Of a DNA stretch of 64,000 bases, positions 1 to 7,993 are shown in pieces. The notes below the pieces were generated by a model. It saw nothing but the letters and a program-made list of their open reading frames with translations. It had not been told where the DNA came from and made no database searches. This stretch comes from JAPOPJ01 sp964538885 (GTDB lineage: Archaea > Thermoproteota > Nitrososphaeria > Nitrososphaerales > Nitrosopumilaceae), in contig CAZIHR010000018.1 of the NCBI GenBank assembly GCA_964538885.1, positions 1-64,000 of the forward strand, read 5' to 3'. Every line of letters starts with the position of its first letter. Position 1 is the stretch's first letter. The position numbers were made by a program, and so were the translations under genes.

Positions 1-119
1 GATCTGTTTCCTTTTTTTCCAAGCGTTGTATGCGCGCGATACTTGTGTTTGGCAGAAATTTTATTTTCACACCATGTGTTAATTGACCCGTAATATAGAT
101 CTTTTTCATTTACGTCCAT
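1..119 (-). CDS. Small basic protein of a repeated element, 5' part only (runs off the left edge)
   Basis: An ATG at 119 on the minus strand opens a frame of 39 codons that leaves the window at base 1. The peptide starts MDVNEKDLYYGSINTWCENK and becomes rich in Lys, Arg and His. It is nearly identical to the small frame at 37171-37302. The A-tract near the window edge has 7 A here against 8 in the other copy, so the two copies are in different frames after it. I do not recognise a family. The other copy continues into an HTH-like segment, so a DNA-binding role is possible but inferred. Confidence 0.45.
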   Translation of the reverse strand, partial: MDVNEKDLYYGSINTWCENKISAKHKYRAHTTLGKKGNR

Positions 120-138
120 TATCAATATCATTTACTAT
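1..138. repeat. Dispersed repeat, left copy (inverted relative to 37152-37290)
   Basis: Bases 1-138 read in reverse complement match 37152-37290. I count four substitutions and one A-tract length difference. Similarity stops abruptly at about 138, roughly 19 bases before the small ATG, while the other boundary lies outside the window. The copies are 37 kb apart and inverted. Element type is unknown; no terminal repeats can be assigned because one end is cut. Confidence 0.85.
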
Positions 139-295
139 AGGATGCTGTGCTTTTACCATTCTTTGCTGTTGTACAATGAATGGATGATGTGTCGAATTCT
201 ACTATCAATGTGTGATGAATCCATTACACTGACGTAACGTACGTTTGAATATTTAATGAATACAGATCTGAGGCCTGAGCCAGAACCCCCGCCCT

Positions 296-317
296 AATGT
301 GTTGGATCTAGCACATT
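296..317 (-). terminator. Hairpin just downstream of trxB
   Basis: AATGTG at 296-301 pairs with CACATT at 312-317 around a 10-base loop, a few bases past the trxB stop codon. Archaeal terminators are usually simple T-runs and no strong T-run follows on the minus strand. A 3'-end stem-loop is plausible but weakly supported. Confidence 0.3.
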
Positions 318-321
318 TCGC

Positions 322-1314
322 TTAACTGGTCTCTTCGGTAAGGTATTTATCTACGTCAATTGCTGCCATGCACCCGTATCCAGCTGCAGTAATTGCTTGC
401 CTGTATGTTTTGTCGTGTACATCTCCAGCCGCAAAGACACCTTCTACATTTGTCTTTGTCTTATTCCTCAGTATGATATATCCGTCTCCGTCTAATTCAA
501 TCTGGTTCCGAAACAATTCCGTATTCGGCTCGTGTCCTATTGCTACAAATACGCCACCTACATCCATGGTCTTTTCTTGCTCAGTCTTGGCATTTCTTAT
601 TACCACTTGCTGAACCTTTTGTTCACCTTTAATATCAGTAATTATCGAGTCCCAGTGGAATTTGATCTTTTCGTTATCAAACGCCCTCTGCTGCATAACT
701 TGACTTGCGCGTAGCTTATCTCTTCTGTGAACTAGATGCACTGTAGTGGCAAATTTGGTGAGAAACGTGGCCTCCTCAATTGCAGAGTCACCTCCACCTA
801 CAACTATAATCTCTTGGTTTTTAAAAAATGGCCCGTCACATGTAGCACAGTATGATACCCCTCTGCCTCCGAATGTCTGTTCTCCATCCAATCCCATCTT
901 TCTGGGATTTGCACCAGTTGCGATGATCACTGCTCTTCCCTCATACTCCTCAGCTGCGGTGAGCACCTTTAGTGGTTTTTGTCTGAAATCGACATCTACT
1001 ACCTCGTCATCAACTATAGTGGTTCCCATTCTTTTGGCCTGCTTTCTCATTTCTATCATCAAGTCTGGTCCCATGATCCCATTCTCAAAACCAGGATAAT
1101 TTTCTACTTCGGTGGTGTTTACAAGCTGCCCTCCAGGAAGAATTCCCGAAATTATGAGCGTGTCGTAGCCTGCTCTTGAGGAGTAAATTCCAGCAGTATA
1201 TCCTGCGGGACCTGCACCTATAATTATCACATTAAATTTCGTCTTTTTTTCTGGCATCCTTGTCATCTCATCTTTGCTCTGAGTGACAGTAATACCTGCA
1301 TCAGCCGCCATCAT
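322..1314 (-). CDS. trxB: Thioredoxin-disulfide reductase (TrxB)
   Basis: A 330 aa flavoprotein that should reduce thioredoxin with NADPH in the cytoplasm. It has an FAD-binding GAGPAG motif near residue 33, a redox-active CATC pair at Cys156/Cys159 inside the NADPH domain, a GGGDSA NADPH motif near 173-178 and the C-terminal FAD motif AAGDV. Order and length fit low-molecular-weight bacterial/archaeal TrxB. Two ATGs are adjacent at the start; Met17 or Met20 would trim a non-conserved leader and are equally possible. No thioredoxin gene lies next to it. A conserved archaeal gene follows upstream on the same strand after a 26-base gap. Confidence 0.93.
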   Translation of the reverse strand: MMAADAGITVTQSKDEMTRMPEKKTKFNVIIIGAGPAGYTAGIYSSRAGYDTLIISGILPGGQLVNTTEVENYPGFENGIMGPDLMIEMRKQAKRMGTTIVDDEVVDVDFRQKPLKVLTAAEEYEGRAVIIATGANPRKMGLDGEQTFGGRGVSYCATCDGPFFKNQEIIVVGGGDSAIEEATFLTKFATTVHLVHRRDKLRASQVMQQRAFDNEKIKFHWDSIITDIKGEQKVQQVVIRNAKTEQEKTMDVGGVFVAIGHEPNTELFRNQIELDGDGYIILRNKTKTNVEGVFAAGDVHDKTYRQAITAAGYGCMAAIDVDKYLTEETS

Positions 1315-1340
1315 TGCATGTTAGTTTCTATGCCAACAAT

Positions 1341-2108
1341 TTAAGTCATTGTCAGTTCTCTGAGTATGTATTGGTGCCTGTCACAGAGCTTCCCCACATC
1401 TATCTGAGAGTGGAGCAGTTCCTCTTGCCAGTGTGCATTGTAGAGTCTACAGTTAACATTTTTGCAAAATGCCTCATGTGTTTCGTAGTAGAATAACGCC
1501 TGTAGTACATATCCTCGTACCACTTCTTTGAGACGCGGATCGTGATATTCAAGAAACATACCTTTGAATTTTTTTTGTAGCTCTTGCGCATCTGTTCCCA
1601 ATCTTAAATTTATCATCTGTTCAATATAGTATGCTCTTGGCTTTGCTGGTGCCTCAATGATGCCAGTGATAGATATCACTGTTGGGTTTGATCCTATGAT
1701 GGCCCGTCCATGATATCTCTTACTGGAGTTGTCATACGTGCATGTGAATTTGTCTGTAAATACTATATGGAACATGTCTTCTGTCAATTCTTCTTTCGGA
1801 ATGGCTCTGCCTAAGGCATTCTGTAGCTCAAATCCGTCATAAGATATGTTGTCTTGTGAATTCACATGTCTCCTTTTCATCATATTATCTTCAATCTCTG
1901 ATGTCTGTTTCTGAAATGGTACATCGAGTTCATGTATCCTTGATCTTGTGATATCGCATATGGTAGAATTGTCACACATTGACAAGATTGATCTTCTTTT
2001 TTCAACTTGTAATTTGAACGTCTCTTCAATGAACTCTGCGATCCCCCCTATGTCTATTTCGGGAACCGATGGTTCATCATACAGAAACACTCGTAAAGTT
2101 TTCAACAA
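1341..2108 (-). CDS. Conserved archaeal protein, possible DUF6775-type putative metallopeptidase
   Basis: A 255 aa soluble protein without signal peptide or membrane segment. The C-terminal part carries a conserved-looking block with HEAFCKNVNC followed by NAHWQEELL (about residues 212-237) and a final Cys-x2-His, suggesting a metal site. There is no canonical HExxH. From memory this resembles a thaumarchaeal family annotated DUF6775, putative metallopeptidase; I am only moderately sure. It sits between trxB and thi4, with a 20-base gap to the thi4 stop, so co-transcription from thi4 is likely. Substrate unknown. Confidence 0.55.
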   Translation of the reverse strand: MLKTLRVFLYDEPSVPEIDIGGIAEFIEETFKLQVEKRRSILSMCDNSTICDITRSRIHELDVPFQKQTSEIEDNMMKRRHVNSQDNISYDGFELQNALGRAIPKEELTEDMFHIVFTDKFTCTYDNSSKRYHGRAIIGSNPTVISITGIIEAPAKPRAYYIEQMINLRLGTDAQELQKKFKGMFLEYHDPRLKEVVRGYVLQALFYYETHEAFCKNVNCRLYNAHWQEELLHSQIDVGKLCDRHQYILRELTMT

Positions 2109-2128
2109 GATTATTTGGTACGAACAGT

Positions 2129-2947
2129 TTATCTTTCTAACTCTTTGATTTTTTCTGCGGTGATCTCTGCAGCTCTTTTTCCAGAAAACAACATTGCACC
2201 AAATGTTGGACCCATTCTTGCAAGCCCATGTGTCTCTGTAACAGACATTCCCGCAGCAACTAAACCTGGATACACTTCACCAGTTTTTGTGACTACATGT
2301 TCCTCACCCTCATCCACATACATCGGGTTCATACCCTTCCATTCTGCAAGGCCTCTATCCACCAACCTTTTGACTGCCACAGAGTCGTGTCCAGATGCGT
2401 CAATAGTCATCTTTGCCTCAAGCGCAATTGGATCTACACAGGTGATATTTCTAGGGAGTGCTGAGACTGGCATCCAATTCACAACAATGCCTGCCACTCT
2501 TCCATCCTTCAGTACAAGATCGTCAAACTTTGTCAGGTTGAGAAATTTAACTCCCGCGTCGCACGCACCAGCAATCAGCTTGGATACGGCATGTGGGCCT
2601 GGAGTCAGATAGAGTCCTTCAGAGACCTTCTTGTATGGTACACCTAGCTCGTCCCAAACCTTTTGCGCAGGTTCCCTCACTGTTACAGGATTCATCATAT
2701 ATCCGCCCAACCAATAGCCACCTCCAAGATAGTTGTTCTGTTCAATCACCAGTACCTTGAAACCCATGTTTGATAGCTCTCTACTTGCAGTCAGACCAGC
2801 TGGCCCTGCACCAATTATGATCACATCTGATTTTGCCCTATCTATCAATACGGAGTGAAATTCATCTGCGATTGCGCGTGTTATCTCGACTTCGCTTACT
2901 TTGGCAAATATTTTTGTGGACATTTCTGCCACTGCAGCTTCCTGCAT
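2129..2947 (-). CDS. thi4: Thiamine thiazole synthase Thi4, cysteine (sulfur-donor) type
   Basis: A 272 aa member of the Thi4 family, which makes ADP-thiazole for thiamine from NAD+ and glycine. It has the FAD/NAD GAGPAG motif at about 46-51, the YLGGGYWLGG block at 73-82, the VDP and GHD motifs around 171-190 and a C-terminal ARMGPTFGAM block. Cys170 directly precedes VDP, where yeast and Haloferax Thi4 carry the cysteine that donates its sulfur; sulfide-using methanogen enzymes have His there. The protein is therefore predicted to be a single-turnover enzyme. Met9 (MSTKIFAK) is an attractive alternative start at 2923. No TPP riboswitch motif is seen upstream. Confidence 0.9.
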   Translation of the reverse strand: MQEAAVAEMSTKIFAKVSEVEITRAIADEFHSVLIDRAKSDVIIIGAGPAGLTASRELSNMGFKVLVIEQNNYLGGGYWLGGYMMNPVTVREPAQKVWDELGVPYKKVSEGLYLTPGPHAVSKLIAGACDAGVKFLNLTKFDDLVLKDGRVAGIVVNWMPVSALPRNITCVDPIALEAKMTIDASGHDSVAVKRLVDRGLAEWKGMNPMYVDEGEEHVVTKTGEVYPGLVAAGMSVTETHGLARMGPTFGAMLFSGKRAAEITAEKIKELER

Positions 2948-3249
2948 GATTATAATGAATTGTAGAACCCATTAAAACGTTGCCACTTTTTTTTGATTAA
3001 CTATGTTTTGCACCAAAATTATACGACAAGCATTCACTTTTATGCATAAATAGTTCTTGCATATAACAAACGAATTGAAATTCTTAGCATCTAATAATGC
3101 AAATGAAATAGTGTGTTGAATTTATTACTAGGTCATGTATGATGATAAAAAATCATAGAGATGTTGGGTTAGATGACACGATATTTTTACAGTGACGGTG
3201 AACCCTAGCAAAGCTTCTCTTTTAAACAACTCTGATTTGAACACTTGGT
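2948..3249. other. Intergenic region between divergent thi4 and cation exchanger genes
   Basis: About 300 bases, A/T-rich, with no supported gene or tRNA. It must hold the promoters of two divergent genes. Candidate TATA-like stretches are AAAAGTGG/ATTAAAACG on the thi4 side (about 2968-2985) and CTTTTAAACAA at about 3221-3231 before the exchanger ATG at 3250. I see no riboswitch-like TPP motif. Confidence 0.5.
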
Positions 3250-4179
3250 ATGGAGCTTGCAATAAACGCGGCACTGACAGTAGTGGGACTTGTAATGCTA
3301 TGTTATGGTGGTAACTGGCTTGTCAATGGTGGTGTTGCAATAGCAAGAAAATTCCGAATAAGTAGCATGATGATTGGCATGACAGTAGTGGCTTATGGTA
3401 CATCTACTCCAGAACTGGCAGCAAGCATTGCCGCAGCTGGCCAACACGGCGATATGATTCTCGGTAATGTGGTGGGTAGCAACATTGCCAACGTAGGTAT
3501 GGTGATTGGTGTGGCAGCTATTCTAGTTCCACTTGCTGTAAAAATGACTACATTGCGCAGAGAAATTCCATTAATGATCGGTTTTTCCCTGTTGTTGGTT
3601 GGATTATCTGTAGATGGTCAAATATCACAGCTTGATGGTCTCATCCTAATTGCATTACTTGTGGCATTTACTGTCTACATGTACAAAAGTGCAAAATCAC
3701 ACGGTAATGACAGTAACGACAAACCTATCACACAAGGACCCTCCACCATACGATCAATTGGTTTGTTGGGAATCGGAGTAGTATTACTGTATTTTGGGGC
3801 GGAACTCACAGTGGACAACGCCGTACACATAGCTGCAAATGTTGGCATTCCTGAACGGGTAATAGGCATTACAGTCATTGCAATTGGTACTTCACTTCCA
3901 GAGTTACTCACATCAATAATTGCAATACGAAAGGGTCACTCTGATATTGGGATTGGAAATATCATTGGAAGCAATGTCTATAACATCTTGATGATAATGG
4001 GGATAGCTTCTGCATTGACTGGAATATCTGTGACAACCGAAGTCTTTTACGACTATACCATAATGATTGCCTTTAGCGCAGCACTATTTCTGGGACTGAT
4101 TTCTGGTGTAATAAGTAGGCGAATGGGTATGGGACTCGTCATTGCATACTCGGCATATCTTATTTTTAATCTATTGTGA
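3250..4179 (+). CDS. Sodium/calcium (K+-dependent type) exchanger, CaCA family, YrbG-like
   Basis: A 309 aa integral membrane protein with about ten hydrophobic segments and no signal sequence beyond the first one. It has the two inverted alpha repeats of the CaCA superfamily: GTSTPELAASI followed by GNVVGSNIAN (about 57-92), and GTSLPELLTSI followed by GNIIGSNVYN (about 215-250). The Pro-Glu acidic pairs are the ion-binding residues of this family. Length equals bacterial YrbG and archaeal NCX_Mj. It should exchange Ca2+ or another cation against Na+ or H+. It is convergent with the TldE-like gene, separated by one base. Confidence 0.92.
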   Translation: MELAINAALTVVGLVMLCYGGNWLVNGGVAIARKFRISSMMIGMTVVAYGTSTPELAASIAAAGQHGDMILGNVVGSNIANVGMVIGVAAILVPLAVKMTTLRREIPLMIGFSLLLVGLSVDGQISQLDGLILIALLVAFTVYMYKSAKSHGNDSNDKPITQGPSTIRSIGLLGIGVVLLYFGAELTVDNAVHIAANVGIPERVIGITVIAIGTSLPELLTSIIAIRKGHSDIGIGNIIGSNVYNILMIMGIASALTGISVTTEVFYDYTIMIAFSAALFLGLISGVISRRMGMGLVIAYSAYLIFNLL

Positions 4180-4180
4180 T

Positions 4181-5539
4181 TTAAATGGGTATGATTGGAA
4201 CATTCTTGACTGTGATTGATGGGCTGATTGTTGGCACCGATGCCCACTGTAGTACTCTCTTCTTGTCTTTACCTATGCCTGAAATGTCACGTAGCACTGC
4301 AAGTAGACTGTGAATTATCCTGACTGGCTTTCCGGAACTCGTAATCTCACCATCCTTGATAATACGTATACCACTTCTGGCAGTACATGAAAAATCCCCC
4401 TTAATTGGGTTGAGCGCGTACGTATACCACAATCTTCCCACCAATAATCCATGCCGTGTCTCTCTAATCATCTCGTCCTGAGATCTGTCACCCGACTTGA
4501 TGTGCAGATTGTGTGGCATTGCACGAGGAACCGGCTCTGCACTCCTTCCCATCGGCAAGCCTGTCCTCGCGGCATTACCTGTAGATCTTCTTCCTTCCTT
4601 GAATCCATCGTAAAGATCAGAAAATGTGTTCTGGAAGATACCATCACCAATTAACAAATTCTGTTTTGTTGCTATTCCCTCTTCATCAAACGATTTTGTA
4701 CCTATTCCTTGAGGTATGTGCGGATCATCCATAAGATTGAGATCCTTTGACGCGATCTGTTGCCCTAACTGGTCAGTAAGACAGCTTCTCCCTTCAGAAA
4801 AAAGCTTTAGACTAAAGTTTGGAAACGTGACAAATGCCAGCAGCTCACCCACAGAGTATGGCTCAAAGATTATAGTACACCTGTCATACTCACACGTTTT
4901 CGGATTGATGGATCCCAAACACATATCCTTTGCGTCGGAGCCGATCTTCTCTGCTGAAAATTCCTCTAATGTCCTACAGCATCCTTGTCCGATCCCAGAA
5001 ACTGGAACAGTTCCAGACTCTGATTGAGCGTTGATCGTGCCAGAAATATACGTGGCATCATCAGAGCCAGACAGGCCGTTTGAGTTGCCAATCTCAAATC
5101 TTTCTGATACTATATTTAATGAGCCTGATACTGAGCTTATTCTATCATCAAGTGTGGAATGGATCATCTCCTCTGCAATGTCTATTGCTTCTGTGCCGTT
5201 GATATCTGTCAGCTTTCTGTCAAACATGCCTTCCAGTCTGCCTACACTGTCAATCTCTTGTGGTAATGACTCCCAAAACTCTCGCTTGCTTGTTGCTGGT
5301 ATGTTGGGTAGATCATCTATTACATCTTCCACATCATGCCAGTTGTTTGTCTGATGCGCAAAAATTCTCTTATCGTTGATTATTCTTACTCCGAAATTCT
5401 TATCGTGTATTTCTTTGATTTCCGCAATCTCCGAATCTGTGATTCGTATAGTAACTATCCGTTTTGTGACCAAAGTGATTTCGCATTCATCAATTTTCCT
5501 TCTTCTAGAGTGGTTAAACACCCTCTCAAACTCGGGCAC
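4181..5539 (-). CDS. TldD/PmbA-family protein, TldE-like
   Basis: A 452 aa soluble protein. The C-terminal half matches PmbA/TldE architecture: a GIGTKSFDEEG segment (about 288), GNAARTGLPMGRS (about 335), a glycyl NPIKGDFSC region (about 388) and a terminal block of beta strands ending in SPSITVKNVPI. TldD carries a catalytic HExxxH; no such motif is visible here, so it is closer to the non-catalytic TldE partner. TldD/TldE pairs cleave peptides and process ribosomally made peptides or quinone precursors. No TldD gene is in the window. The start abuts the cofH stop, so it belongs to the cofG-cofH transcription unit. Confidence 0.8.
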   Translation of the reverse strand: MPEFERVFNHSRRRKIDECEITLVTKRIVTIRITDSEIAEIKEIHDKNFGVRIINDKRIFAHQTNNWHDVEDVIDDLPNIPATSKREFWESLPQEIDSVGRLEGMFDRKLTDINGTEAIDIAEEMIHSTLDDRISSVSGSLNIVSERFEIGNSNGLSGSDDATYISGTINAQSESGTVPVSGIGQGCCRTLEEFSAEKIGSDAKDMCLGSINPKTCEYDRCTIIFEPYSVGELLAFVTFPNFSLKLFSEGRSCLTDQLGQQIASKDLNLMDDPHIPQGIGTKSFDEEGIATKQNLLIGDGIFQNTFSDLYDGFKEGRRSTGNAARTGLPMGRSAEPVPRAMPHNLHIKSGDRSQDEMIRETRHGLLVGRLWYTYALNPIKGDFSCTARSGIRIIKDGEITSSGKPVRIIHSLLAVLRDISGIGKDKKRVLQWASVPTISPSITVKNVPIIPI

Positions 5540-6799
5540 TCACAACCGCCTTGGGTTTTTGTAATTGAATCTGTTTATCTTTATCAATTCGGCGTACGTG
5601 CCAAATCTTTCCACGTTGTTGACTTTGTCCAACTCTGCTTCCTCTACATCTCCATTAAATCTGTGCAGTGTGTCGTAGTTGGTGTTTCGCTCCATGGGTA
5701 TTCTGCCAATCTCCTTTGCCAATCTTCTGATCTCAGTTGGTCTGATCATCTGTCCATATTCTGCACCAGCTGATGTTGAAATGCTCTCGTTGATCAGCGT
5801 GCCCCCAAAATCATTGGCACCCCACATCAACAGTAATTGTGACATCTTTTGGCCCTCCTTTACCCAAGACATCTGGATGTTGTCTATGTGGTTGTTCAGC
5901 ATGATTCTTGCTACTGCATGTGTCAACAACACATCGTTACCATTAGCTCCCTGCCTTATTTTCTTGTGTTTATGGTGTTTGTACATGGGTGCCTCTGTAT
6001 GCACAAAATTGAGTGGTACGAATTCTGTAAAACCTTTGGTTTCCTTCTGTATCTCTCTGATCTTTATGATGTGGTTGATTCTGTCTTCTAGTGATTCAAT
6101 ATGGCCGAACATCATGGTTGATGTGGTACGTATGCCTTGTCTGTGGGCAGTCTTGATAATGTCTGTCCAGTCCTTTACAGAAATTCTCCCAGGTGATATG
6201 TTGTCTCTTATTCGTTGATCTAGGATCTCTGCTGCCGTCCCTGGTAATGTGTCCAGTCCTGCATTCTTTAGTCTCCTGAGATACTCTGAAAACGACACTT
6301 TGGAGATGGTTGCTCCATACAGGATCTCCTCTGGGGAGAAACCATGTATGTGTATGTCTGGTATCTCTGATTTTATACTTTTACAAATTCTCTCGTACAG
6401 TTCTCCGTCCATGTCTGGTGGTAGACCTGCTTGTATGCATACCTCTGTAGCTCCAAACCGTCTAGCCTCCTTAGCACGTCGCACTATCTCCTCAATAGGT
6501 AGGAGATACCCTTCACTCTCCCTAAAGTCCCTGCTGAATGCACAGAACCCACATTGTTTTATGCAGACGTTGGTAAAATTGATGTTTCTGTTTACTACAA
6601 AAGTCACATTGTTGCCTACCTTTCTTTCCCTGATTCTGTCGGCAACTAAGCCCACTAGGTGAAAATCAATGCCGGTGGCATTATAGAGTTCCAGTCCTTC
6701 CTTATTGGAGATCTCTTTGTCGTCTAGTGCTCTGTTCAGGATGTCAGAAATTATAGGATCACCACATCTAAGCAGCTTCTCCACATTTGTCATCTCCAA
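5540..6799 (-). CDS. cofH: 5-amino-6-(D-ribitylamino)uracil:L-tyrosine 4-hydroxyphenyl transferase CofH
   Basis: A 419 aa radical-SAM enzyme for FO synthesis, the deazaflavin core of coenzyme F420. The cluster motif is CIKQCGFC with cysteines 79, 83 and 86. Further features are AGLPP (about 122), IHGFSPEEI (about 148) and the family signature GGTLINESIS with SAGAEYGQ near the C terminus. CofH adds tyrosine-derived hydroxybenzyl to the ribitylaminouracil, and CofG closes the ring. The gene overlaps cofG by ten bases, so the two are translationally coupled as separate subunits rather than the fused FbiC of actinobacteria. Its stop abuts the TldE-like start. Confidence 0.95.
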   Translation of the reverse strand: MEMTNVEKLLRCGDPIISDILNRALDDKEISNKEGLELYNATGIDFHLVGLVADRIRERKVGNNVTFVVNRNINFTNVCIKQCGFCAFSRDFRESEGYLLPIEEIVRRAKEARRFGATEVCIQAGLPPDMDGELYERICKSIKSEIPDIHIHGFSPEEILYGATISKVSFSEYLRRLKNAGLDTLPGTAAEILDQRIRDNISPGRISVKDWTDIIKTAHRQGIRTTSTMMFGHIESLEDRINHIIKIREIQKETKGFTEFVPLNFVHTEAPMYKHHKHKKIRQGANGNDVLLTHAVARIMLNNHIDNIQMSWVKEGQKMSQLLLMWGANDFGGTLINESISTSAGAEYGQMIRPTEIRRLAKEIGRIPMERNTNYDTLHRFNGDVEEAELDKVNNVERFGTYAELIKINRFNYKNPRRL

Positions 6800-7956
6800 T
6801 ACTCCTCCATCACCAGACCGTTATCCTCAATAGTTGCCATTCTCTCTCTTAATCTTTTACTTGCAAACGCAAAGAATTCGGGGTATATGGGAAACCTGCA
6901 TTTTAATTCAAAACCCTCAAATCTCGAATTTTTCTGTACTTTTTCTATTGCTGGCCACGCGAACTCTGGATTTACATAGTCTGGGGTCAGCGGTGAGATT
7001 CCTCCCCAATCGTTGATTCCAGCAGACAGCAGATCCCTATAGGAATTCGGCGACAAGTTCGGTGGGGCCTGTATATTTATTTCTGGCATCATTATACGTG
7101 CTAATGCCACTACGGATCTAAAGTAATTCTCGTCTGTGGGTGGGTGTATTCCCATTATTGTGTCCTGCTTTGGCTGAAAGTTTTGTATGATTACCTCTTG
7201 TATGTTGCCCCATGTGTGATGTAGCTTTTTTATCGCAATGATAGAGTCAATGATCTCTTCTGGCGTTTCACCTATGCCAACTAACAACCCTGTAGTCATT
7301 GGAATTCCAAGACTGCCAGCATTTTCCAATGCTTTGATCCTAGTATCTGGTCTCTTGCTTTCGGCTCCGTGGTGTGGCATCCCTCTTTCACCGAACCTGT
7401 CACTGACATTTTCCAACATCATGCCCATTGAGACGTTTGTCTTCTTCAACTCTTTCATGTCTTCTCTCCTTAGATTTCCTGCATTTGTGTGAGGGAATAG
7501 ACCTGATTCAAGTGCCGCCTCGGAGATATGTGCAAGATATTCTGCAGTGGTAGCGAATCCATTGGCCTTCAACCACTGCCTTGCCTCGTTGTATCTTGCC
7601 TCTGGCTCTTCGCCGGTTACAAGCAATGCCTCTACACAGCGATATTTCTTGCCGAGCATCAGCATTTGCTTGATCTCACTTTTAGACATGAGAGAGAGTT
7701 TCTTATCTTTTGGCTCTGCTTTGTATGTACAATAGGAACACGTGTCTCTGCACAAGTTTACTATATTGATAAACACTTTTTTTGAAAATGTGACGTATTT
7801 TTTCTTGAATCTGTCACGCAGTATCTGTGCTGTAGTAAATAGTTCGGTGGTATCATATATCGAGTCCTCATATATCTGTAGTGCCATCTCGCGTGAAATC
7901 ATCTTTCCATCTAGAACGCAGTTTAGACTCTCAGAGTTTAATGCGAGCTCACTCAA
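6790..7956 (-). CDS. cofG: 7,8-didemethyl-8-hydroxy-5-deazariboflavin synthase CofG
   Basis: A 388 aa radical-SAM partner of CofH. The cluster motif CRDTCSYC gives Cys69, 73 and 76. Other family features are VTGEEPE (about 114), HTNAGN (about 155), TTGLLVGIGET (about 230) and the QAPPNLSP / GINDWGGISPLTPDYVNPE block near the C terminus, typical of CofG. It produces FO for F420. It lies 37 bases after the htrA stop and overlaps cofH by ten bases; a second F420 gene, cofE, is at 38.5 kb. ATG at 7956 is the only upstream start that keeps a normal family length. Confidence 0.95.
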   Translation of the reverse strand: MSELALNSESLNCVLDGKMISREMALQIYEDSIYDTTELFTTAQILRDRFKKKYVTFSKKVFINIVNLCRDTCSYCTYKAEPKDKKLSLMSKSEIKQMLMLGKKYRCVEALLVTGEEPEARYNEARQWLKANGFATTAEYLAHISEAALESGLFPHTNAGNLRREDMKELKKTNVSMGMMLENVSDRFGERGMPHHGAESKRPDTRIKALENAGSLGIPMTTGLLVGIGETPEEIIDSIIAIKKLHHTWGNIQEVIIQNFQPKQDTIMGIHPPTDENYFRSVVALARIMMPEINIQAPPNLSPNSYRDLLSAGINDWGGISPLTPDYVNPEFAWPAIEKVQKNSRFEGFELKCRFPIYPEFFAFASKRLRERMATIEDNGLVMEEYWR

Positions 7957-7993
7957 TATGGATGATGTTTTGCCTGTACTATTTATGCCTGTG

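Noticed and set aside
2948..3249. TPP riboswitch upstream of thi4
   Set aside because: The conserved TPP-riboswitch motifs CTGAGA and ACCTGA are not seen in this region on the relevant strand.
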